The notes below the pieces were generated by a model. The model was not told the origin of the DNA. It saw nothing but the letters and a program-made list of their open reading frames with translations, and made no database searches. This document shows, piece after piece, positions 1-8,649 of a DNA stretch of 64,000 nt. Position numbers and translations under genes: made by a program. This stretch comes from RHKX01 sp963743875 (GTDB taxonomy: Bacteria > Actinomycetota > Thermoleophilia > Solirubrobacterales > 70-9), in NCBI GenBank assembly GCA_963743875.1, contig CAVURM010000002.1:558001-622000 (forward strand). Direction: 5' to 3'. Positions within the stretch are counted from its first letter, which is position 1; each line of letters begins with the position of its first letter.

Positions 1-1113
1 TGGGTCGGCGACACCCCGACTCGCGCCGAGATCGAGGATCTTCTCGGCAACGACCAGGAGAAGATCGACCTGGTCTTCGAGGACTCGCTCGCTGAGGTGC
101 TGGGCCGGTACATCGAGGACGAGCGGTTGAAGACGGCGCTCTTCGGCCAGGGAGTGATCGGCACGTGGGGCGGCCCCTACGACCACGGAACCGCCTCGAT
201 CAAGCTGATGCACTACCAGGGCGACATGGACGGTCAGGGACCGGTCTGGGGATACGTCGAAGGCGGCATGGGGATGGTCTCGTTCGCGATCGCCGACGCC
301 GCCCAGGAGGCGGGCGCCGTCCTCGCCTGCGAGGTCCCCGTGGCGAAGATCACCCCGGGGGAGAGCGTCGAGCTCGAGGACGGGACAACGATCCGCGCAC
401 GCACGATCATTTCCAACACCGACCCGAAGGTGACGATGAGGCTGGTCGGACCGGAGCTGATCGGATCGGTCGATCCCGCCTACCTGGGCAAGCTCGAGGC
501 CTGGAAGATCCGCAGCCCCGTGGTCAAGTTCAATGCGTCACTCGACCGCCTGCCGAGCTGGACCGCAGCGCCGGGCGAGTCGTGGCCTGCCCGGGCGACC
601 GTCGATGTCACCGGCAGCATGGACGAGGCGCAGCAGGCTTTCGAGCGTTGCGCGGCCGGGGAACCAGCGGTCGGCTTTGGCGAGATCTACGTGCAGACCG
701 GCTATGACCCGAGCCCGGCGCCCGGCGACAAGCAGCTGATGAGCGTCTTCGGCCAGTACGCCCCCTACGACATCACGGGCGGCGACTGGGACTCGGCCCG
801 CGAGGGTGTCGCCCGTCAGTTCATCGACCTGATCGCCCGCTTCGCGCCCGATTTCGAGGACGTGCTCACCGACTACGAGGTGCTCGGCCCGCCGGACATC
901 GAGGAGCGGATCGGGTTGACGGGCGGCAACATCTTCCAGGGCGAGGTGACACCTGACCAGCTCTGGGAGGGGAGGTTCGCCTCACGCACGCCGATCGAAG
1001 GGCTCTACATGTGCGGGGCGGCCACCCACCCGGCTGGCAGCGTGATCGCGCTCAACGGTCGCAACGCGGCCGCCGCGGTGCTGGCCGACCAGGGCGCCGC
1101 CCTACCCACCTAA
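1..1113 (+). CDS. FAD-dependent oxidoreductase (phytoene-desaturase/PYROXD2-like), 5'-truncated by window edge
   Basis: The frame is open from base 1, so the N-terminal Rossmann/FAD-binding half lies left of the window and 370 residues are visible. They align along their whole length with the C-terminal two thirds of the complete paralogue at 3165-4760, sharing GVIGTW, EGGMGMVSFAIADAA and a C-terminal CGAATHPAGSV block that in this family helps to bind FAD. Members are flavin-dependent desaturases or oxidases with poorly known substrates. The gene sits directly before the convergent DUF779/aldehyde dehydrogenase pair, which separates the two paralogues. Family assignment is secure; the substrate is unknown. 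Confidence 0.85.
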   Translation, partial: WVGDTPTRAEIEDLLGNDQEKIDLVFEDSLAEVLGRYIEDERLKTALFGQGVIGTWGGPYDHGTASIKLMHYQGDMDGQGPVWGYVEGGMGMVSFAIADAAQEAGAVLACEVPVAKITPGESVELEDGTTIRARTIISNTDPKVTMRLVGPELIGSVDPAYLGKLEAWKIRSPVVKFNASLDRLPSWTAAPGESWPARATVDVTGSMDEAQQAFERCAAGEPAVGFGEIYVQTGYDPSPAPGDKQLMSVFGQYAPYDITGGDWDSAREGVARQFIDLIARFAPDFEDVLTDYEVLGPPDIEERIGLTGGNIFQGEVTPDQLWEGRFASRTPIEGLYMCGAATHPAGSVIALNGRNAAAAVLADQGAALPT

Positions 1114-1177
1114 CACCTGTCGACGGGAACTGAGCGCGAACGTCCTGGACGCCAGACCGCGCAACCGTCGTCGAGCA

Positions 1178-1498
1178 TCAGGGTGAGCGGCTGACGAAAT
1201 GCTCGTCGGCGTTCGGGGCGAGGGAGAAGCCCTCGGGCGCTCCGGGGGAGACGTCGATGAGAAACGAGGGCTCACCCCACCGCCGGTACTGCTCGCCGTC
1301 GACGTAGAACGGCATCCCCTCGAGTTCACCGAGCATCGTGTCTCCCGGGCCGGCCGGCATCTCGGCGGCCGTCAGGCAAAGCGGGAGGCTGCCGTCACAG
1401 CAACCTCCCGATTGGAACATCGAAATGGGCCCCTTGGTCGTCTGGAGGCGGCGGATCGCCTCCGCGGCAGCAGGGGTCGCGCTGACCCGGGCCGCCAT
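1178..1498 (-). CDS. DUF779 family protein
   Basis: A 106-residue protein starting at ATG 1498, only 2 nt behind the stop of the aldehyde dehydrogenase gene, so the two are almost certainly co-transcribed and translationally coupled. Visible family hallmarks are the Cys pair in FQSGGCCDGS, the FYVDGEQYRRW segment and the FSLAPNADEHF C-terminus. DUF779 genes are known to accompany acetaldehyde-type dehydrogenases. The biochemical role is not established; a small metal-binding or accessory function is an inference from the Cys/His content. Confidence 0.85.
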   Translation of the reverse strand: MAARVSATPAAAEAIRRLQTTKGPISMFQSGGCCDGSLPLCLTAAEMPAGPGDTMLGELEGMPFYVDGEQYRRWGEPSFLIDVSPGAPEGFSLAPNADEHFVSRSP

Positions 1499-1500
1499 TC

Positions 1501-3042
1501 CTAGAAGAAGCCCATCGGGTTCTCGTCGTAGCTGACCAGCAGACACTTCGTCTGCGAGTAGTGGTCGAGCATCATCCGGTGGTTCTCCCGGCCGACGCCG
1601 GAGGACTTGTAGCCGCCGAAGGCCGCGTGTGCGGGGTAGTGGTGATAGCAGTTGGTCCAAACGCGACCCGCCTTGATCGCGCGGCCCATCCGGAAGGCGC
1701 GACTGCCGTCACGGGTCCAGACCCCCGCGCCGAGACCGTAGAGCGTGTCATTGGCGATCTCGAGCGCCTCGGCCTCGTCGGCGAATGTCGTCACCGCGAG
1801 GACCGGCCCGAAGATCTCCTCCTGGAAGACCCGCATCGAGTTGTCGCCCTTCAGCACGGTCGGCTCGAAGTAGTAGCCGTCGGCCAGATCGCCATCGAGC
1901 ATCTTGCGTTCGCCGCCGATCAGGACCTCGGCGCCCTCGTCACGGCCGATCTTCACGTAGCTCTCGATCTTCTCGAGCTGCGAGGCCGAGACCTGCGGTC
2001 CGAGCATCGTCGCAACGTCGAGCGGGTCGCCCTGCTTGATCGCTTCGATCCGGGCCAGGCAGCGCTCCATGAACTCGTCGTAGATCGACTCGTGGATGAG
2101 CGCCCGCGACGGGCACGTGCAGACCTCGCCCTTGTTGAACGCGTAGAGCACGAGCCCCTCAATCGCCTTGTCGAGGAACGCGTCGTCCTCGGCCATCACG
2201 TCGTCGAAGAACACGTTCGGCGACTTGCCTCCGAGTTCGGTGGTCGAGGGGATGATGTTCTGGGCGGCGTACTGCATGATCAGCCGACCGGTCACGGTCT
2301 CGCCGGTGAACCCGATCTTGGCGATCCGCTTGCTCGAGGCGAGTGCGCGCCCGATCTCGGCCCCGGGGCCGTTGACGACGTTGAGGACGCCTGGCGGGAG
2401 GTGCTCGCCGATGACCTCGCAGAGCTTCAGGATCGACCATGGCGTTGGACTCGCCGGCTTGACCACCGTGCAGTTGCCGGCCGCCAGTGCCGGGGCGATC
2501 TTCCAGGCCGCCATCAGCAGCGGAAAGTTGAACGGGATGATCTGGCCGACCACTCCGAGGGGCTCCTGGAAGTGGTAGGCGTACGTCTGGTCGTCGATCT
2601 CGGAGATCCGACCCTCCTCGCTGCGGACGGCGCCGGCGAAGTACCGGAAGTGGTCGACCGCCAGCGGGATGTCGGCACCAAGCGTCTCGCGCACGGGCTT
2701 GCCGTTCTCCCAGGTCTCCGCGACCGCAAGCATCTCGAGGTTCTCCTCGATCGCGTCGGCGACGAGGTTCAGGATCTGCGCCCGGTCGGATGGGGAGCGG
2801 CTGCCCCAGTCGTCCTTGGCAGCGTGTGCCGCGTCGAGGGCGAGCTCGATGTCGGCCGGCGCCGAATGGGCCACCTCGCAGAACGGGCGGCCGGTAACCG
2901 GGCTGAGGTTCTCGCGGTACTCGCCGTTCGTCGGAGCGATGAACTCACCGCCGATGAAGTTGTCGTACCGATCCTTGAGTTCGACCGGACTGCCGGACGC
3001 GCCGGGTGCCTCGTAGGTGGTGGCCTTCTCCGCGGTTGCCAT
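1501..3042 (-). CDS. Aldehyde dehydrogenase, ExaC/AcoD-like (NAD-dependent)
   Basis: A 513-residue enzyme that oxidises an aldehyde to its acid with NAD(P). The start is ATG 3042 because AAGGAG lies 5 nt upstream (3048-3053); a longer open frame upstream has no family similarity. The general base is Glu269 in TELGGKSPN and the nucleophile is Cys308 in GEVCTCPSR, the form typical of acetaldehyde dehydrogenases such as ExaC and AcoD. The downstream DUF779 partner supports that subgroup. Given the neighbouring polyamine importer and amine oxidase, aminoaldehydes are plausible substrates, but this is inference. It is transcribed divergently from the FAD oxidoreductase at 3165. Confidence 0.93.
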   Translation of the reverse strand: MATAEKATTYEAPGASGSPVELKDRYDNFIGGEFIAPTNGEYRENLSPVTGRPFCEVAHSAPADIELALDAAHAAKDDWGSRSPSDRAQILNLVADAIEENLEMLAVAETWENGKPVRETLGADIPLAVDHFRYFAGAVRSEEGRISEIDDQTYAYHFQEPLGVVGQIIPFNFPLLMAAWKIAPALAAGNCTVVKPASPTPWSILKLCEVIGEHLPPGVLNVVNGPGAEIGRALASSKRIAKIGFTGETVTGRLIMQYAAQNIIPSTTELGGKSPNVFFDDVMAEDDAFLDKAIEGLVLYAFNKGEVCTCPSRALIHESIYDEFMERCLARIEAIKQGDPLDVATMLGPQVSASQLEKIESYVKIGRDEGAEVLIGGERKMLDGDLADGYYFEPTVLKGDNSMRVFQEEIFGPVLAVTTFADEAEALEIANDTLYGLGAGVWTRDGSRAFRMGRAIKAGRVWTNCYHHYPAHAAFGGYKSSGVGRENHRMMLDHYSQTKCLLVSYDENPMGFF

Positions 3043-3047
3043 CTCAG

Positions 3048-3053
3048 CTCCTT
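3048..3053 (-). promoter_or_regulatory. Shine-Dalgarno AAGGAG of the aldehyde dehydrogenase gene
   Basis: AAGGAG on the minus strand, 5 nt before ATG 3042. It decides the start in favour of the 513-residue form over an upstream-extended one. Confidence 0.8.
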
Positions 3054-3164
3054 TGATTGACTCTCGCGCCCCAACATAGGCTTGGGCTGGCCAAATGACA
3101 TCGGTGCCGGGAACGGCGTTGGGTGGGTAGTCGGCACGGAGAGACTTCTGAAAGGGTGCAGGCA

Positions 3165-4760
3165 ATGAACGAGATCGCGGCACAGCTCGGCGAGGTTGGT
3201 CTGCCCGAACCGGTGGCGGACCTGGCGGCCCGTGAATGGGACGTCGTCGTCGTCGGCGGCGGCCACAACGGCCTCACCGCCGCCGCCTACCTGGCCCGCG
3301 CCGGGAAGTCGGTGCTCGTTCTCGAGCGCCGCGAGCGGCTCGGCGGGGCCTGCACCCTCGAGCGCCCGTTTGCCGACGACCGCTTCGTGATCAGCCCCTG
3401 CGCGTACGTACTCGGGTTGCTCGATCAGCGCGTGATCGACGATCTGGACCTCCACAGGCGCGGGCTGCGGTGGTGGATCGCCGACCCGAATCTATGGATC
3501 CCGTTCGCCGACGGAAACTCGCTCGGCCAGTTCGTCGACGACTCGCGGACGCAGGAGAACCTCGAGCAGCTGGGCGTCTCCAAGTCCGACATCGACGGCT
3601 ACTGGCGGCACCAGAAGCTCTACGACGAGATCCGCAAGCTGTTGCGGAAGGGCGAGCGCGACGCATGGGAGGGGGAGACTCCAAGCCGGCCCGAGATCGA
3701 GGAGATGCTCGGCGGCAACCGCGAGATGATCGACCTCGTCTTCGAAGCCTCGATCGCGGAGGTCATGGATGACTACTTCAGCGACCAGCGCCTGCACGAC
3801 GCGTTTTTCGGCGGCGGCGTGATCGGTACATGGGCGGGCCCGCGTGATCCCGGCACCGCGTCGGTGAAGCTGATGCACCACCAGGGCGACCTTGACGGCG
3901 GCGGATCCAACTGGGCCTACGTGGAGGGCGGCATGGGCATGGTCTCCTTCGCGATCGCCGATGCCGCCCGCGAGGCGGGTGCCACCCTCGCCTGCGGTGT
4001 ACCCGTGGCATCGATCGTGCCCGGCGAGGGCGTCGAGCTCGAGGACGGCACCAGGATCCGAAGCAGCGTCGTGATCTCCAACGCCGACCCCAAGGTTGCG
4101 ATGAGGCTGCTCGGTAGCGACGCGATCGACTCGTTCGACCGTGGCTATCGCGAGCGACTGGAGGCCTGGGATGTGCGCAGCCCGGTGGTGAAGTTCAATG
4201 CTGCCCTCGAAGAGCTCCCGAACTGGACCGCGGCCGACGGGGAAAGCTGGCCGGCCCGGGCGATGATCGAGCTGACCGACGGAATCGACTCCGCCCAGGC
4301 TGCGTTCGAGAGCTGCGTGGCCGGGGAGCCCGCCGTCGGGTTCGCCGAGGTCTACACCCAGACCGGCTTCGACCCGAGCCCGGCACCTGAGGGCAAGCAT
4401 TCGATGACCGTCTTCGGCCAGTACGCCCCCTACGACATCGCGAACGGGGACTGGGACTCCCGCCGTGAGGATGTCGCCCGCCAGTTCATCGACCTGATCG
4501 ACCGGTTCGCACCCGGCGTCGAGGATCGCCTGCTCGAGTACGAGGTCCTCGGCCCTCCCGACATCGAGTCGCGAATCGGCCTGACCGGCGGACAGATCTT
4601 CCAGGGTGCCGTCCTCCCGGACCAGATGTGGGAGAACCGGCTGTCGGCTCGCACCCCAATCCCCGGGTTCTACTTCTGCGGAGCCGCGACCCACCCGGGC
4701 GGCAGCGTCATCGCCACCAACGGTCGCAATGCGGCGTCCGCCGTGCTGCAGGACATCTAG
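3165..4760 (+). CDS. FAD-dependent oxidoreductase (phytoene-desaturase/PYROXD2-like)
   Basis: A complete 531-residue flavoprotein. ATG 3165 is preferred over GTG 3123 because it is preceded by AAAGGG and leaves a normal N-terminus before the FAD-binding beta-alpha-beta motif VVVVGGGHNG (residues 27-36). The ADP-binding loop is followed by ERRERLGGACTLE, and the C-terminal FYFCGAATHPGG block closes the FAD site. It is a close paralogue of the gene at the left edge, implying duplication with the aldehyde dehydrogenase operon between the copies. Its stop overlaps the stop of the convergent cupin gene. The family includes carotenoid desaturases, but no carotenoid genes are nearby. Confidence 0.88.
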   Translation: MNEIAAQLGEVGLPEPVADLAAREWDVVVVGGGHNGLTAAAYLARAGKSVLVLERRERLGGACTLERPFADDRFVISPCAYVLGLLDQRVIDDLDLHRRGLRWWIADPNLWIPFADGNSLGQFVDDSRTQENLEQLGVSKSDIDGYWRHQKLYDEIRKLLRKGERDAWEGETPSRPEIEEMLGGNREMIDLVFEASIAEVMDDYFSDQRLHDAFFGGGVIGTWAGPRDPGTASVKLMHHQGDLDGGGSNWAYVEGGMGMVSFAIADAAREAGATLACGVPVASIVPGEGVELEDGTRIRSSVVISNADPKVAMRLLGSDAIDSFDRGYRERLEAWDVRSPVVKFNAALEELPNWTAADGESWPARAMIELTDGIDSAQAAFESCVAGEPAVGFAEVYTQTGFDPSPAPEGKHSMTVFGQYAPYDIANGDWDSRREDVARQFIDLIDRFAPGVEDRLLEYEVLGPPDIESRIGLTGGQIFQGAVLPDQMWENRLSARTPIPGFYFCGAATHPGGSVIATNGRNAASAVLQDI

Positions 4761-5182
4761 GGCTCCAGCTCGGGTGGGAGGGCTTTCGGGCCATCCGGGT
4801 AGAGCAGGCGAATCGTTTCCTCCGACATCTCCAGCGTGTTGGCTGCTTCGTTCGGCGCCCCCACGACCAGCCAGAGCTGGTCGGTGTCGGTGTCGTTGAA
4901 CGGTTGCCGGATCGACTCAGGGTCGACCAGGACGGCGCTCAACGGGGTCAGGGTGAGGAGCTCTTCGTCGACTCTCAGCCTTCCGGTCCCTTCGAGCAGG
5001 ACGTAGAGCTCGGTCGTGGCAACGTGCCTGTGCCTGGTCGAGGCCTCTCCGGGCTCGATCCGCCACAGACGCGCGCCGAGGGTGTCGGCCTCGAGCTGCT
5101 TGGCGAGGTCGGTATTGAGCACCCCCATCTGATTGGAGCGCCGCCAGTGGGCCTCCTCCGCACTCAGAACCCGATAGCCCAT
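4757..5182 (-). CDS. Cupin-domain protein
   Basis: A 141-residue single-domain cupin. The metal-binding first motif is visible as RHRHVATTELYVLLEG (H-x-H...E) and the second, degenerate motif is the region ending WLVVGAP. It could be a small metal-dependent enzyme or a ligand sensor. Its ATG at 5182 overlaps the ATG of the divergent TetR gene at 5181, so both promoters must lie inside the opposite reading frames or the TetR start is further in. Its stop overlaps that of the FAD oxidoreductase. The substrate is unknown. Confidence 0.8.
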   Translation of the reverse strand: MGYRVLSAEEAHWRRSNQMGVLNTDLAKQLEADTLGARLWRIEPGEASTRHRHVATTELYVLLEGTGRLRVDEELLTLTPLSAVLVDPESIRQPFNDTDTDQLWLVVGAPNEAANTLEMSEETIRLLYPDGPKALPPELEP

Positions 5183-5876
5183 GTCAGCTGATTCCTCCCT
5201 GCGCGTCGACGGTCAGTCCAGCGGTGCGGAGCACCGCGAGTCTCGTCGTGATCAAAGTACGCTCGTATCCGTGGCTTCCGATACCGCCGATCGTATTCTC
5301 GATGCCGCCTGCGAGCTGATTGCCGAGGACGGGATCGACGAGGTGAGGATCGCGCGCGTGGCGCAGCGGGCCGGTGCATCGACGGCACTCGTCCACCACT
5401 ACTTCTCGACCCGCGAGGAACTGCTCGAGCAGGCGCTGGTTCACTCCTTCGAACAGGCGGGGGACGAGCGCTTCAGCGAGGACGCGGCGGCCGGTGGCAG
5501 CGCGATCGACGTTCTCGCCACCGCGATTCGGGAGAGTCTCCCCTACCCGGGGGTGCAGGAGCGCGAGTGGGTGCTCTGGGTCGAGCTCTGGCTCCGGGCC
5601 GTCCGCGAGCCCGACCTGAGGCCGGTTGCCGCACGGATGTATGAGCGCTACCGGGCCTGGATGACCGATCTGATCGAGACCGGCATCAGGGACGGCGAGT
5701 TCTCGGCCGAAACCGACGTCGACCGCACCGCCAGCCTCGCCATAGCGCTGCTCGACGGCACAGGTGTGCGCGCTCTGTTCGCGGATCCAGCGATGGACGT
5801 CGAGGCCGCCCGCACCATCGTCGCGACCGCGCTGGCCAGCGAGCTCGGAATCGAGTCCGGTCCCCTGCTCGCCTGA
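5181..5876 (+). CDS. TetR/AcrR-family transcriptional regulator
   Basis: Up to 231 residues. The helix-turn-helix is RIARVAQRAGASTALVHHYF, followed by the FSTREELLEQAL helix typical of TetR repressors; the C-terminal ligand-binding domain matches the TetR_C_6/BetI-like type. Translation may start at ATG 5181 or, more naturally for the family, at GTG 5271 (first residues VASDTADRIL), which would leave a real intergenic region for the divergent cupin gene. Neither start has a clear Shine-Dalgarno sequence. It probably controls the cupin and adjacent oxidoreductase genes. Confidence 0.88.
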   Translation: MSADSSLRVDGQSSGAEHRESRRDQSTLVSVASDTADRILDAACELIAEDGIDEVRIARVAQRAGASTALVHHYFSTREELLEQALVHSFEQAGDERFSEDAAAGGSAIDVLATAIRESLPYPGVQEREWVLWVELWLRAVREPDLRPVAARMYERYRAWMTDLIETGIRDGEFSAETDVDRTASLAIALLDGTGVRALFADPAMDVEAARTIVATALASELGIESGPLLA

Positions 5877-5929
5877 CCGCATCCGGTACCACCCGCCTGC
5901 GAGGGATGCTCAGCCGTGCCGGTTGGCAC

Positions 5930-5958
5930 TTGCGCGGCGGATGCAGCAGGGGTAGTTT
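5930..5958 (+). promoter_or_regulatory. Sigma-A-type promoter of the TetR-pot operon
   Basis: TTGCGC (5930-5935), a 17-bp spacer and TAGTTT (5953-5958). The spacing is ideal and the first gene downstream is the TetR regulator at 6035. The last base of the -10 box is the first base of the candidate operator. Confidence 0.55.
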
Positions 5959-5971
5959 GAACGGCGGTTCA
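5958..5971. promoter_or_regulatory. Candidate TetR operator, inverted repeat TGAAC-GGCG-GTTCA
   Basis: A perfect 5-bp inverted repeat with a 4-bp centre, overlapping the end of the -10 box and the expected transcription start. Such placement fits autorepression by the TetR protein encoded at 6035 and control of the whole transporter operon. Confidence 0.55.
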
Positions 5972-6034
5972 GTTTTGGAGAGGCGAGTTTGGGGCGATGA
6001 GCAGTCAGGTTACGGGGACGGGCGGCCCGCGGCG

Positions 6035-6664
6035 ATGAGCCCGCGACCGGCAATCGAGCACATCCGCAAGCCGCAGATCCTCGAGGCGGCCGCGCAGGTG
6101 ATCACCGAGCGCGGGCTCGGCGCGACGCGGATCGCCGACGTTGCCGAGCGCGCCGGGACGAGCGCGCCGGCCGTCCTCTATTGGTTCGAGAGCCGGGGGG
6201 AACTCCTCACCGAGGCGCTGACCGCCGACGAGGAGAGGTTCGGCGACGAGGTGGCCGGGGTCTTGGCTGGTGGCGGTAGCGCCGCCGAGAAGCTCCGCCG
6301 TGTGATCGAGGCGACCGTCGGCGAAAGCGATATCAGCCTCTGGGTCGAGCTCTGGGCCCGCTCGCTCCATGATCCCGCCGCCGCCGCCGCCCGCCTCCGC
6401 CTCGACGATGCCTGGCGGAGAATGCTCGCCGACCTGATTGCCTCAGGGCAGGAGTCCGGCGAGTTCGACCCCGCGATCGACCCCGCACGAGCGGCGCTCT
6501 CCCTCGGCTCGCTGATGGACGGGCTCGGCGTGCTGATTACGCTCCACGACCCGGCCGTCACGTCCGAGGGAATGCTGGCGATGGTGATCAGCCACGCCGA
6601 GTCGCTTCTCGGCGTCAAGATCGAAGGCGCCGGCAGCGACCCCACTGAGGTCGTGCTGGTATGA
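6035..6664 (+). CDS. TetR-family regulator of the polyamine transport operon
   Basis: A 209-residue repressor starting at ATG 6035 (an upstream extension to 5906 would run through the promoter and is not family-like). The helix-turn-helix is RIADVAERAGTSAPAVLYWF, followed by ESRGELLTEAL. The C-terminal domain resembles BetI-type regulators that sense amines or cholines. Its stop overlaps the start of the substrate-binding protein gene (ATGA), so it is the first gene of the operon and probably autoregulates through the inverted repeat at 5958-5971. Confidence 0.88.
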   Translation: MSPRPAIEHIRKPQILEAAAQVITERGLGATRIADVAERAGTSAPAVLYWFESRGELLTEALTADEERFGDEVAGVLAGGGSAAEKLRRVIEATVGESDISLWVELWARSLHDPAAAAARLRLDDAWRRMLADLIASGQESGEFDPAIDPARAALSLGSLMDGLGVLITLHDPAVTSEGMLAMVISHAESLLGVKIEGAGSDPTEVVLV

Positions 6665-7794
6665 GCAGGTTCGAGTTCGATTCGAGGCTCAACCGTCGCC
6701 AGCTCCTCCGCTACGGAGCGGGCGGGGCGCTCGGGCTCTACGGGTTGGGATCGCTCACCGGCTGCACCGTCTCACGATCGATCGAAAAGCCGGCGAGCAC
6801 CGCGGCGATCACGCCGGAGATCGACGGCGATCTGCTGATCTTCAACTGGGCCCAGTACATGGACCCCGACCTCAAGCGGACCTTCAGCGAGAAATACGGG
6901 GTCGAGGTCAACGAGGTCAACTTCGACAACCTCGAAGCGATGGTCACCAAGCTCAGGGCAGGCGGTCAGTACGACATCATCTGGCCGACCCCCGAGTACG
7001 CGTTTCGGCTCAACCAGGAAGGACTGCTGTCGCGATTCGATCGCGACAGCCTCAACAACGCCAAGGGCATCTCGCCGTTCTACGAATCCGGCTGGTGGGA
7101 TCCCAACAGCGAGATCTCGGTTCCCTACACTTACTACACGACCGGAATCGCCTGGCGCGCCGACGAGGTCTCCGGCATGACCGGCTCCTGGAACGACCTG
7201 ACCAACCCCGACGGGGAGGGCCGGATGTTCATCCTCGACGACTTTCAGGAGGCGATCGGCCAGGCCAACCTGATCAACGGCTTCGACCTGAACACGACCG
7301 ACCCCAACGAGCTCGAGATCTCCAAGGAGACGTTGCTCGCACAGAAGGAGTTCGCTCGCGGGATCTCGACCAACTCGACGCAAAATCTGGTCAGCGGTAC
7401 CGCGGCCATCCACCAGGCATGGAACGGGGACATCGTCAACGTTCGCAACCAGGTTGATGATCCGGAGAACTACAAGTACGAAACCTGCGAGGAGGGGGTG
7501 CCCGTGGGCACCGACCTGATGTGCGTCCCGGTCACCGCCCGCTCCCCGGGCACCGCCCTGAAGTTCATCGATTGGATGATTCAGCCCGACAACGCCGCCC
7601 AGAACGTGCTGTGGAACGGATACCCACAGCCGGTCGACGGCGGCAAGGAGGCCTTCGCGGGGCTGGTCAAGGAGGAGCCGTCGATCGACGTCGACCTGGA
7701 GCAGCTAGGTGACGGCGGCATGGAATACCGACTCGACAGCGCCGACGACCGAGCGCTCTGGAACCAGACCTGGACCGAGGTCAAGGCGACTTGA
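6661..7794 (+). CDS. potD: ABC transporter substrate-binding protein, spermidine/putrescine type (PotD/PotF-like)
   Basis: A 377-residue lipoprotein. The N-terminus has a Tat-like twin Arg (R12-R13 in NRRQLLRYG) and a lipobox LTGC with the lipidated Cys at 35. The mature part begins GDLLIFNWAQYMDPDLKRTF, a typical PotD/PotF opening, and belongs to the bacterial extracellular solute-binding family 1/8 fold. It captures polyamines outside the membrane and delivers them to the two permeases encoded next. Start and stop overlap its neighbours (ATGA, TTGA), indicating tight coupling. The exact polyamine cannot be told from sequence. Confidence 0.92.
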   Translation: MSRFEFDSRLNRRQLLRYGAGGALGLYGLGSLTGCTVSRSIEKPASTAAITPEIDGDLLIFNWAQYMDPDLKRTFSEKYGVEVNEVNFDNLEAMVTKLRAGGQYDIIWPTPEYAFRLNQEGLLSRFDRDSLNNAKGISPFYESGWWDPNSEISVPYTYYTTGIAWRADEVSGMTGSWNDLTNPDGEGRMFILDDFQEAIGQANLINGFDLNTTDPNELEISKETLLAQKEFARGISTNSTQNLVSGTAAIHQAWNGDIVNVRNQVDDPENYKYETCEEGVPVGTDLMCVPVTARSPGTALKFIDWMIQPDNAAQNVLWNGYPQPVDGGKEAFAGLVKEEPSIDVDLEQLGDGGMEYRLDSADDRALWNQTWTEVKAT

Positions 7795-8645
7795 GTTCGA
7801 AGGGGTTCTGGTCGCGGTTTCTGCTCCCCGGTGGGATCTGGTTGCTGCTGCTGTTCGTCGTCCCGATCTGCCTCGTGTTGGCGCTTTCCTTCGGCTACAC
7901 CGATGACCTCGGACGGGCCGTCTACGCGTTCCGCCTCGACAACTACGCCGACGCATTCGACCCGCTCTACATGCCGGTGCTGTTGCGCTCGATCGGCTTC
8001 GCCGTCGCGACGGCCGCAATCTGCCTCCTCCTCGGCTATCCGATCGCCTACTTCATCGCCCGTTACGGAGGCCGCCGCAAGCACCTGCTGATCGCCCTGC
8101 TCGTCATCCCGTTCTTCGTCAACTACCTCGTTCGCACCTACGCCTGGGTCGCCCTGCTGGCCGACGAAGGGCTGATCAACAGCGCCCTCAAAGACATCGG
8201 GCTGACCGAGAGCGGCATCCAGCTGATCAACACTCCCTACGCGGTGATCGGCGGGCTCGTCTACGGCTACCTGGTGTTCATGATCCTGCCGATCTATGCC
8301 TCGCTGGAACGGATGGACCGTTCGCTGGTCGAGGCCGGAAAGGACCTGTTCGGGACGCCGGCCCGGACGTTCCTGCACGTCACCCTTCCCCAGACCAAGC
8401 AGGGGATCCTCGCCGGTTGCGTACTCGTCTTCCTGCCCGCGGTCGGCGACTTCGTCTCCGCCCAGCTCCTCGGCGGCCCCGATACCTACATGGTCGGCAA
8501 TCTGATCCAGGATCAGTTCTTCGCCGCGAGCAACTGGCCGTTCGGCTCCGCGTTGACCGTGGTGATGATGATCTTCCTCTCGATCTGGATGCTGGGCTAT
8601 CTGCGGTCCGCCGCTCGCGAGGCGCGAGCGCCGGTGGCGGCGTGA
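7791..8645 (+). CDS. potB: ABC transporter permease, PotB-like
   Basis: A 284-residue inner-membrane permease with about six transmembrane segments and the cytoplasmic coupling loop EAGKDLFGTPARTFLHVTLP (EAA motif) that docks on the ATPase. It starts at TTG 7791, overlapping the stop of potD as TTGA. It is the first of two permeases, as usual in spermidine/putrescine importers. The second permease starts 4 nt later. Confidence 0.9.
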   Translation: MSSKGFWSRFLLPGGIWLLLLFVVPICLVLALSFGYTDDLGRAVYAFRLDNYADAFDPLYMPVLLRSIGFAVATAAICLLLGYPIAYFIARYGGRRKHLLIALLVIPFFVNYLVRTYAWVALLADEGLINSALKDIGLTESGIQLINTPYAVIGGLVYGYLVFMILPIYASLERMDRSLVEAGKDLFGTPARTFLHVTLPQTKQGILAGCVLVFLPAVGDFVSAQLLGGPDTYMVGNLIQDQFFAASNWPFGSALTVVMMIFLSIWMLGYLRSAAREARAPVAA

Positions 8646-8649
8646 CCCG

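Noticed and set aside
1561..3060. Long plus-strand frame of 499 codons opposite the aldehyde dehydrogenase
   Set aside because: It is a codon-bias shadow of the real minus-strand gene; its sequence is Arg/Val/Asp-rich with no family features. The same applies to other long antisense frames such as 3492-4694, 16548-17957, 30250-31530 and 39641-41833.
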